27,696 nucleotides of DNA from Lingula anatina (lineage: Eukaryota; Brachiopoda; Lingulata; Lingulida; Lingulidae): positions 183,786 to 211,481 of the forward strand of contig NW_019775514.1 in the NCBI RefSeq assembly GCF_001039355.2, written 5' to 3'. The translations under genes were made by a program, and so were the position numbers. The notes under the pieces are model-generated. The model was not told the origin of the DNA. It saw only the letters and a program-made list of their open reading frames with translations, and made no database searches. Positions 25,450 to 27,696 of the stretch are shown in pieces; positions within the stretch are counted from its first letter, which is position 1; every line of letters starts with the position of its first letter.

Positions 25450-26032
25450 CGATCAAGTATGGTCTTTGCAACTATTCAACCTTTGTTTTGATTTTTCTTT
25501 ATAGAAGGACCCTCAGTATTGCTTTTAATAATCATTCAATATTTTTGAAATCAATTATTCCACAGCCTATGCCATTTTCCTATGGAGTTCTAAATTTATA
25601 AAATGTTGTCTTCAGCTCCAGAAGGCAGTGATGCACAGGCTGAAGGTGTTGATCAACAACAGCAAAACACTGATCAACAGCAGCATCAACAACAGGACCA
25701 ACAACAACAACAACAGTTTCAGGATCCATACCAACAACAGCAGCAGCAACAGCCACCTCAGTCACAAGTAAGATGTTTATCCTTGATTCCTTTCAAATTT
25801 GAACAGCCAACCCAACAAGTCTGTGGGACATTGTAAATTCATCCCCACCCCACCCTACCCCTTAGCTATTTTCATTTATTATGACTCTTGACATTTCTAA
25901 TTTCATTAAACTAGACACAGTGAAATACCCGTATTACCTCAGTGAAATACTGTTGAATCAAAGTTTTTTTTTACATTAAAGTTCTACAACCCTGGTCAGT
26001 TTGCCCAGCAGCAAATACAGGATCAGGACCAG
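6868..26032 (+). CDS. SEC16A: ER exit site / COPII scaffold SEC16 (28 coding exons, 3' end outside window)
   Basis: Coding exons are 6868-9763, 10141-10524, 11164-11311, 11605-11718, 12032-12159, 12753-12978, 13224-13362, 13922-14200, 14567-14664, 14955-15039, 15510-15627, 15919-16030, 16269-16428, 16785-16871, 17314-17424, 17619-17829, 18224-18343, 18638-18846, 19658-20491, 21576-21764, 22984-23025, 23521-23610, 23842-23919, 24224-24320, 24691-24807, 25174-25302, 25616-25767 and 25982-26032. Every junction is GT-AG and keeps phase, giving 7404 nt or 2468 codons without a stop. Central-domain blocks such as [33 protein letters not shown] and [16 protein letters not shown], and C-terminal [12 protein letters not shown] and YVDVMNP, match the SEC16A family. 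SEC16 sits on the cytosolic face of ER exit sites, binds Sec13 and Sec23, and organises COPII assembly. The last conserved tail (after [11 protein letters not shown]) is missing because it lies beyond the window. Confidence 0.95.
6958..7050 (+). repeat. SEC16A: Poly-Gln/Asn coding tract
   Basis: CAA/CAG/AAC-rich coding sequence gives runs of up to seven Gln, interrupted by Pro, His and Asn. The mix of CAA and CAG codons suggests it is not a recent pure-repeat expansion. Confidence 0.85.
7300..7462 (+). repeat. SEC16A: Imperfect coding repeats of W-N-T-Q-G-N-E type
   Basis: About seven degenerate units of 21-27 nt, typified by tggaatacccaggggaatga, encode W-[NA]-[TA]-[QH]-G-N-[DE]. Unit length varies by one or two codons. 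The spaced Trp residues in a Gln/Asn/Gly background resemble prion-like, condensate-forming sequence. Confidence 0.85.
10141..10524 (+). CDS. SEC16A: SEC16 coding exon 2: RD/RS tandem repeat exon
   Basis: The acceptor GAATTTTCAG ends at 10140; the donor is AAAG|GTAGGT at 10524/10525. It joins exon 1 in phase 1 to make Glu. After a partial EDRDRPRSR unit it encodes eight 11-residue units of form [11 protein letters not shown] (residues about 975-1062), then an Arg/Asp/Tyr-rich end ([17 protein letters not shown]). The position, just upstream of the central conserved domain, is where fly and human SEC16 carry an arginine-rich region known to be needed for targeting to ER exit sites. I infer that the array is this lineage's version of that region. 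Confidence 0.93.
10167..10430 (+). repeat. SEC16A: 33-bp tandem repeat, eight units, coding
   Basis: Eight head-to-tail 33-nt units encode [NDTA]-D-Y-D-R-D-R-[PG]-[RQSG]-[SY]-[RQ]. The first position varies most (N, D, T, T, T, A, T, N) and the last unit is the most divergent. Silent differences between units are common, so the array is old enough to have accumulated substitutions. Confidence 0.92.
10525..11163 (+). other. SEC16A: SEC16 intron 2
   Basis: A 639-nt intron with donor GTAGGT and acceptor TATATTCCAG. A short GC-rich patch with inverted GGGG/CCCC blocks lies at about 10852-10885 in otherwise AT-rich sequence. No coding sequence is supported. Confidence 0.8.
11164..12159 (+). CDS. 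SEC16A: SEC16 coding exons 3-5: Tyr/Asp-rich segment (11164-11311, 11605-11718, 12032-12159)
   Basis: Three exons (148, 114 and 128 nt) join in phases 1-2-2-1. They encode a Tyr-rich, low-complexity stretch of about 130 residues with motifs such as [34 protein letters not shown] and [19 protein letters not shown]. Similar Arg/Tyr/Asp-rich sequence precedes the central domain in vertebrate SEC16A. It has no fold that I recognise and is probably disordered. Downstream of exon 4 the intron holds a decayed copy of that exon's 3' end and donor (see repeat at 11678-11817). Confidence 0.92.
11678..11817 (+). repeat. SEC16A: Tandem duplication of the exon 4 end and its splice donor
   Basis: Copy 1 (11678-11747) covers the last 41 nt of exon 4, the GTAAGT donor and the intron start. 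Copy 2 (11748-11817) lies entirely in the intron at an offset of exactly 70 bp. The first 16 bases are identical (GGCAGTCAGCCTGGCT) and later positions diverge. The donor in copy 2 reads GTTAGT. Confidence 0.85.
12160..12752 (+). other. SEC16A: SEC16 intron 5
   Basis: A 593-nt intron from GTAAGA to CTCTGCACAG. It is AT-rich and I see no exon, RNA gene or clear repeat. Confidence 0.8.
12753..12978 (+). CDS. SEC16A: SEC16 coding exon 6: start of the central conserved domain (Sec13-completing segment)
   Basis: It encodes about 75 residues, including [29 protein letters not shown] and [11 protein letters not shown]. In the family, the beta-strand segment before the helical ACE1 domain donates an extra blade to the Sec13 propeller, as described for the Sec16-Sec13 complex. 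The pattern H-[VL]-x-A-x-F-x-x-x-G-x-L-[VI]-[KR]-V-L-P followed by F-P-G-P-L is what I recognise. It joins exon 5 in phase 1 and exon 7 in phase 2. Confidence 0.95.
13224..15039 (+). CDS. SEC16A: SEC16 coding exons 7-10: ACE1 helical domain, first half (13224-13362, 13922-14200, 14567-14664, 14955-15039)
   Basis: These exons encode [20 protein letters not shown], the block [76 protein letters not shown] and [20 protein letters not shown]. The order and spacing match the SEC16 central domain, an alpha-helical ancestral coatomer element related to Sec31 and Nup145C. The loop after [11 protein letters not shown] in exon 8 carries an acidic, Ser/Thr-rich insert of about 65 residues, a variable site in the family. 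Junction phases are 2, 0, 0, 2, 0. Confidence 0.95.
13363..13921 (+). other. SEC16A: SEC16 intron 7
   Basis: A 559-nt AT-rich intron with donor GTAAGT and acceptor AAAATTCCAG. No feature beyond A- and T-runs is seen. Confidence 0.8.
14201..14566 (+). other. SEC16A: SEC16 intron 8
   Basis: A 366-nt intron from GTACGG to TGTGTACAG. AT-rich, nothing further seen. Confidence 0.8.
15040..15509 (+). other. SEC16A: SEC16 intron 10 with a decayed copy of the exon 11 start
   Basis: A 470-nt intron, donor GTAAGT, acceptor TTGTTTTCAG ending at 15509. Its 3' part (15403-15456) is a degenerate copy of the exon 11 splice acceptor region and first 42 coding bases, 95 bp upstream of the real one. Confidence 0.85.
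15403..15456 (+). pseudogene. SEC16A: Relic of the exon 11 5' end (exon fragment)
   Basis: Aligned without gaps at an offset of 95 bp to 15498-15551, about 42 of 54 positions agree by my count. The relic still reads W-I-S-E-E-G-W-G in the frame where the real exon reads [10 protein letters not shown]. The acceptor CAG has become GAA, and no donor is evident downstream. It is therefore not usable as an exon in its present form. Confidence 0.82.
15510..17424 (+). CDS. SEC16A: SEC16 coding exons 11-15: ACE1 helical domain, second half (15510-15627, 15919-16030, 16269-16428, 16785-16871, 17314-17424)
   Basis: These exons encode [118 protein letters not shown] and [20 protein letters not shown]. 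This completes the helical domain used for SEC16 dimer/oligomer contacts and Sec13 binding. The blocks [15 protein letters not shown] and YEYAQSLG are close to invariant in animal SEC16A. The domain as a whole (exons 6-15, about residues 1230-1695) has the expected length and no gap. Junction phases are 0, 1, 2, 0, 0, 0. Confidence 0.95.
16429..16784 (+). other. SEC16A: SEC16 intron 13
   Basis: A 356-nt AT-rich intron with A-runs at about 16590-16610; donor GTGAAT, acceptor TATCTTGTAG. Nothing else is seen. Confidence 0.8.
16872..17313 (+). other. SEC16A: SEC16 intron 14
   Basis: A 442-nt intron with donor GTACGT. It contains the inverted 8-mer ACTTGGGG (16980-16987) / CCCCAAGT (17021-17028) next to TTTCACAAA. 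The latter also occurs in inverted form in the foldback element at 26720-27055, so a small remnant of a related element is possible. Confidence 0.55.
17428..17466 (+). repeat. (ATTT)n microsatellite abutting a splice donor
   Basis: About nine ATTT units start three bases after the GT of intron 15 (donor GTGATT at 17425). Length changes here would alter the sequence immediately downstream of the 5' splice site. Confidence 0.9.
17619..18846 (+). CDS. SEC16A: SEC16 coding exons 16-18: Gln/Ser/Thr-rich linker (17619-17829, 18224-18343, 18638-18846)
   Basis: These three exons follow the central domain and encode Gln-rich, disordered sequence: [35 protein letters not shown], a CAA/CAG run in exon 17, then [13 protein letters not shown], and a Thr/Ser-rich end (exon 18, [17 protein letters not shown]). 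The FYNPxxxF motif recurs elsewhere in the protein. Phases are 0-1-1-0. The donor of exon 16, CAAG|GTATTA, is repeated 240 bp downstream. Confidence 0.9.
17825..18078. mobile_element. Candidate insertion with 14-bp flanking direct repeats and an internal foldback
   Basis: TCAAGGTATTACTA occurs exactly at 17825-17838 (spanning the exon 16 donor) and again at 18065-18078. Between them a large inverted repeat has arms 17857-17917 and 17953-18012, roughly 80% or more identical in reverse complement, around a loop of about 35 nt. The arms start AATGATGCA and both contain ATCCAAGCTTTC. The 14-bp repeats could be target-site duplications of a 226-bp insertion, although the foldback does not fill the whole interval. 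Confidence 0.6.
18847..19657 (+). other. SEC16A: SEC16 intron 18
   Basis: An 811-nt AT-rich intron with donor GTATAA and acceptor CATGCAG. Two near-identical acceptor-like TTTTTTTCAGAA sequences end at 19240 and 19270, with no believable exon or donor after them. Nothing coding is supported. Confidence 0.75.
19658..20491 (+). CDS. SEC16A: SEC16 coding exon 19: Ser/Thr/Gly/Gln-rich exon
   Basis: An 834-nt phase-0 exon of 278 codons with acceptor TTTGCATGCAG and donor CAG|GTGCAG (a weak donor). It encodes [11 protein letters not shown] repeats, several S-Q-R-G-T-P motifs (potential proline-directed phosphosites), and near its end degenerate repeats of about 23 residues (C-S-x-x-x-[TS]-[VI]-x-G-T-x-x-Q-Y). 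If the donor is skipped, the frame stops at TAA 20498-20500, two codons later. The region corresponds to the poorly conserved stretch between the central domain and the C-terminal region of SEC16A, and I recognise no fold. Confidence 0.88.
20492..21575 (+). other. SEC16A: SEC16 intron 19
   Basis: A 1084-nt intron. It contains four copies of CCATGGAGA in X-box-like settings (20677-20780), an AATAAA at 21264-21269, and pyrimidine tracts. No open reading frame of note is seen. Confidence 0.75.
20677..20781. promoter_or_regulatory. Cluster of four X-box-like (RFX-type) motifs
   Basis: CCATGGAGA occurs at 20681, 20714, 20746 and 20772. The first, GTTTCCATGGAGAC (20677-20690), fits the RYYNYYATRRNRAC X-box consensus at all 14 positions. 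The third (GTTACCATGGAGAT) and fourth (AGCACCATGGAGAC) miss by one position, and the second misses by more. Spacings of 33, 32 and 26 bp suggest a decayed tandem repeat. Function as RFX sites is inference. Confidence 0.45.
21576..21764 (+). CDS. SEC16A: SEC16 coding exon 20: Ser/Thr/Asn-rich, likely alternative exon
   Basis: A 189-nt phase-0 exon (63 codons) with acceptor TTTTTATAG and terminal donor CAG|GTCTGA. It starts [20 protein letters not shown] and continues Ser/Thr/Asn-rich. A much better donor, ACA|GTAAGC at 21626/21627, is also in frame and would give a 51-nt version. I recognise no homologue, and the call rests on open frame, phase and splice sites. Confidence 0.72.
21931..22056. 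repeat. Perfect 20-bp inverted repeat
   Basis: AATTTCTTCAATCAGCAGCA (21931-21950) is exactly complementary to 22037-22056, separated by 86 nt. It may be the ends of a 126-bp MITE or a stable intronic hairpin. No clear target-site duplication is seen. Confidence 0.8.
22631..22861. mobile_element. MITE-like element with TA target duplication
   Basis: The termini AAGCTTTGATCCAACATTG (22631-22649) and the reverse complement of 22843-22861 agree at 17 of 19 positions, and a TA dinucleotide flanks each side (22629-22630 and 22862-22863). This is the pattern of non-autonomous Tc1/mariner-type elements. Inside it, on the minus strand, TGGTCTAGTGGT (22826-22815) resembles the A box of tRNA genes, so a tRNA-derived SINE piece may be embedded. 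No transposase frame is present. Confidence 0.6.
22931..22955. repeat. (GTAAT)5 microsatellite
   Basis: Five perfect GTAAT units in intron 20, about 30 bp upstream of the exon 21 acceptor. Confidence 0.9.
22984..23025 (+). CDS. SEC16A: SEC16 coding exon 21: 42-nt microexon
   Basis: Acceptor GGGACAG ends at 22983 and donor CTT|GTAAGT is at 23025/23026. The 14 codons read [14 protein letters not shown] in phase 0-0. Being 3n long and very short, with a weak acceptor and perfect donor, it is a good candidate for a regulated cassette. The acidic/hydrophobic peptide has no recognised motif. Confidence 0.7.
23521..23610 (+). CDS. SEC16A: SEC16 coding exon 22: Lys/Glu/Pro-rich segment
   Basis: A 90-nt phase-0 exon encoding [20 protein letters not shown] and GAKK before the donor. 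It corresponds to the basic stretch (KKETKEPKK-like) that precedes the W-F-x-R-W motif in vertebrate SEC16A. The acceptor region AAAGCAGCAG offers several 3-nt-spaced acceptors; I chose the one ending at 23520, but 23517 or 23523 only changes the number of Gln. Confidence 0.85.
23842..24320 (+). CDS. SEC16A: SEC16 coding exons 23-24: conserved C-terminal W-x-R-W / IVWD motif (23842-23919, 24224-24320)
   Basis: Exon 23 encodes [20 protein letters not shown] followed by DDSNPS; exon 24 begins [19 protein letters not shown] and ends [10 protein letters not shown]. This pair is the best conserved C-terminal block of SEC16A (W-x-[FI]-F-R-W...L-P-D-D...I-V-W-D...K-x-x-W-V-N). In the family the C-terminal region contributes to Sec23 and other partner binding. 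The exons join in phase 0. Confidence 0.95.
24525..24660 (+). repeat. Two-copy tandem repeat of 68 bp in intron 24
   Basis: AAAAGGCTCTGATAAGTGAC recurs at an offset of 68 bp (near 24528 and 24596), followed in both by ATxTGAAGTAAAAAAA, a T/A-rich stretch and a TTGT-containing end. The second copy finishes within about 30 bp of the exon 25 acceptor. Confidence 0.8.
24691..25302 (+). CDS. SEC16A: SEC16 coding exons 25-26: Pro/Ala-rich and YVDVMNP motif (24691-24807, 25174-25302)
   Basis: Exon 25 encodes a Gly/Pro/Ala-rich linker ending [10 protein letters not shown]. Exon 26 encodes [20 protein letters not shown], then [17 protein letters not shown]. The R-x-x-Y-V-D-V-[LM]-N-P motif followed by P-x-N-L-F-[IV]-P matches the conserved SEC16A C terminus. 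Junctions are phase 1. Confidence 0.94.
24808..25173 (+). other. SEC16A: SEC16 intron 25
   Basis: A 366-nt AT-rich intron with donor GTAAGG and acceptor CTCTTCCCAG. No feature is seen. Confidence 0.8.
25319..25446. repeat. (CA)n-rich microsatellite in intron 26
   Basis: Three CA blocks separated by GCATGCA-type interruptions begin about 15 bp after the exon 26 donor (GTCAGT at 25303). Apparent open frames through it (His/Thr on plus, Cys/Val on minus) are repeat artefacts. Confidence 0.92.
25616..26032 (+). CDS. SEC16A: SEC16 coding exons 27-28: Gln-rich tail and FYNPGQF motif (25616-25767, 25982-26032)
   Basis: Exon 27 encodes [20 protein letters not shown] and a long Gln-rich stretch with mixed CAA/CAG codons. 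Exon 28 encodes [17 protein letters not shown] and ends at donor CAG|GTATGT (26032/26033). FYNPxQ[FL]AQ is a conserved element close to the extreme C terminus of SEC16A. No stop codon or later exon is seen, so one or more terminal exons lie right of the window. Confidence 0.92.
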
Positions 26033-26064
26033 GTATGTTCTGTTTTCTGTGTCACATAGGTAGT

Positions 26065-26066
<2 letters not shown>

Positions 26067-26156
<90 letters not shown>
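26067..26156. repeat. Compound (TG)23(AG)22 microsatellite
   Basis: A pure TG run at 26067-26112 passes without interruption into a pure AG run at 26113-26156. It begins 34 bp after the exon 28 donor. The purity suggests it is length-variable today. Confidence 0.95.
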
Positions 26157-26161
<5 letters not shown>

Positions 26162-26719
26162 CAGGGTTCTGCATCAGCTAGTATGCATGAGATGCTTCTG
26201 CACTGCCAGAGCAGCCTTTGCCATTAGGAATTAGTCTGAGGAGACACTGGGCTAGTGAAAATTGACATTTTATACTATACCACTAGCCCATTTTAAGACC
26301 TTGATTTGCCAAAAGGGCTAGTAGCCCAAAAATTTTGTGGCACAGACTGATACAGGGTATCATGATAGCAGTGTGTTTTATCTCATCTCATGTACTGGCA
26401 TGTATGCATAGAGCATGTACAAGCAGGCACACGCAGAAGCATGCGTACATGTGAAGTCACATTTGCACAGAATTAAGTATTAAACAACTTAGGAATTCCC
26501 AAATCTCAGATTTTATTTCGATCCAGTTTCACCCCTGTGTAACCATGTCATGATTTTCAATAATATTACATGTTACCCTAGAGTTACATGTTGCATGGCT
26601 GTGGCATGGTTTTTTTATTCTTTTAATTATGTTATTGTAGTTGAAAGCTTGTGTAATGCACCTATATAACACAAATAGTTCTAGGACATTGTAATTTGTT
26701 AACAACATTAAGTTATATT

Positions 26720-27055
26720 TGGGGCTGGTTCCACAAATTAAAAATATTTTAGACTGAAAGTAAGTCCTAACTTTTAGATTTCAATTTTTCTTCAGTCCAG
26801 GTGTAAATATGCAGTAGTCAGCTAAAATAAAGTGACTAGAGTCTAAAGCAGTTATAGCTTTTTCTTTCCCTTTTTATTTTGTTAAAACAGTGCTATCCTG
26901 GACTAAGAGACTATGTAACAAGTCTATAGTAAGAATGAAAAAAAGCCAATTATAAGTTTAAGTGGACCACCACTGATTTGATTGACAGTGGAAGATAAGG
27001 GTCTGAAATTTTAGACAAGCTTTTAGTCAAAAGATCTTTTGTGAAATATGCCCCA
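26720..27055. mobile_element. Foldback (MITE-like) element
   Basis: The left end TGGGGCTGGTTCCACAAA matches the reverse complement of the right end, TGGGGCATATTTCACAAA, at most positions. Partial complementarity continues inward through TTTTAGACT / TTTTGACT blocks. There is no transposase frame. Target-site duplications are not clear, so the exact ends are uncertain. Confidence 0.55.
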
Positions 27056-27151
27056 GCATATGATTATTTGGTGACAAAACTTTTTTATCACAAAATTTAA
27101 GAACAAGATAGTAATATTTTAGTTACACTTATTAAAACCAACCAAGACCAG

Positions 27152-27152
27152 A

Positions 27153-27182
<30 letters not shown>
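27152..27182. repeat. (AAAT)n microsatellite
   Basis: About seven to eight AAAT units in SEC16 intron 28. Confidence 0.9.
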
Positions 27183-27183
<1 letters not shown>

Positions 27184-27696
27184 AATTAGAAGTAATTAAC
27201 TAATTTAGGTCTGACTTCAATATCATTACACATAGTAACTTTGCTAAAGTTATGGATGATCACAACACTACTTGGTTCCTAGTGCTTTAAAACCCCTCAT
27301 CTTTAGTTTTAGAAACTTCAGCTTTACACACTGTATTCTTTATGTTTAAGTGATGTCTTGCAGCAAATTTTAATGCTTGATTATTTTTTCGTAAAGTGAA
27401 TTTAAAAGAAGCATTCTCTGCCAGTATTGATGCCAGTATCTCTCCCCCCCCCTGAATTTATAACAAGAAAATATGGTGGGTTTGGAGGGGAGGGGGGGGG
27501 GTGCAATAAAAGGCATTTTGCTTTACTGAGTAGGTAAAATTGCTTTATGGCTCTGTCATAGTTTCCATTTTGGGTGGGAGGCTGAATTTGCCGTTTTGCA
27601 CATAAATGGGTTGGGAGTCACCTAACTTAAATTGTAGCTCTTTCTAGCGTGATGCTTGCTTTTATTATTATTTATTTATTTATTATTTTATTTATT

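Larger units (their letters stand above)
26033..27696 (+). other. SEC16A: SEC16 intron 28 (5' part), repeat-rich
   Basis: At least 1.66 kb with no convincing exon. It holds a compound TG/AG microsatellite, GGGCTAGT inverted repeats (26248-26327), a large foldback element (26720-27055), an AAAT microsatellite (27152-27182), a G-rich run near 27487-27500 and TTTA-type repeats at the right edge. Confidence 0.75.

Noticed and set aside
25242-25601. Cys/Val- and His/Thr-rich open frames around 25242-25601
   Set aside because: Translations of the CA/TG microsatellite, not genes.

Overview
The window is nuclear DNA from an animal, most likely a mollusc or another lophotrochozoan invertebrate. The evidence is AT-rich sequence, GT-AG introns of roughly 0.1 to 1.2 kb, animal-type SEC16 and SEC22 proteins, many simple repeats and small foldback elements. 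The species cannot be named from the sequence alone. Almost all of the window is explained by three split genes.

Layout: (1) 704-851 on the plus strand is the last coding exon of a TRM1-family tRNA methyltransferase, most like TRMT1L; the rest of that gene lies to the left. (2) 2294-5059 on the minus strand is a complete five-exon SEC22B gene (215 residues, all junctions in phase). Its 3' end converges on the TRMT1L-like gene. (3) From about 5400 to beyond the right edge on the plus strand is a large SEC16 (SEC16A-type) gene. I could chain 28 coding exons in continuous phase (6868-26032; 2468 codons so far); the terminal exon(s) lie outside the window. In order it encodes a low-complexity N terminus, an RD/RS repeat array, Tyr-rich segments, the Sec13-binding central conserved domain (exons 6-15), Gln-rich linkers, a Ser/Thr/Gly-rich exon, and the conserved C-terminal W-x-x-x-I-F-R-W / IVWD / YVDVMNP / FYNP region.

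How the genes work together: SEC22B (R-SNARE of ER-Golgi carriers) and SEC16 (scaffold of ER exit sites and COPII) act in the same step of secretion. Here they are transcribed head to head from a shared interval of a few hundred bases. That interval holds a GGCCACGTCA element (plus-strand TGACGTGGCC, 5147-5156), matching the CrebA/CREB3L-UPRE type of site known to drive secretory-pathway genes, plus ETS- and YY1-like motifs. A shared bidirectional secretory promoter is the most interesting functional reading.

The strongest structural oddity is that SEC16 introns carry decayed or partial tandem copies of exon-intron junctions: after exon 4, before exon 11 and after exon 16. There are also several foldback or MITE-like elements, a 39-bp near-palindrome in SEC22B intron 1, a cluster of X-box-like motifs in SEC16 intron 19, and a run of phase-0 exons (20-24) suited to alternative splicing.
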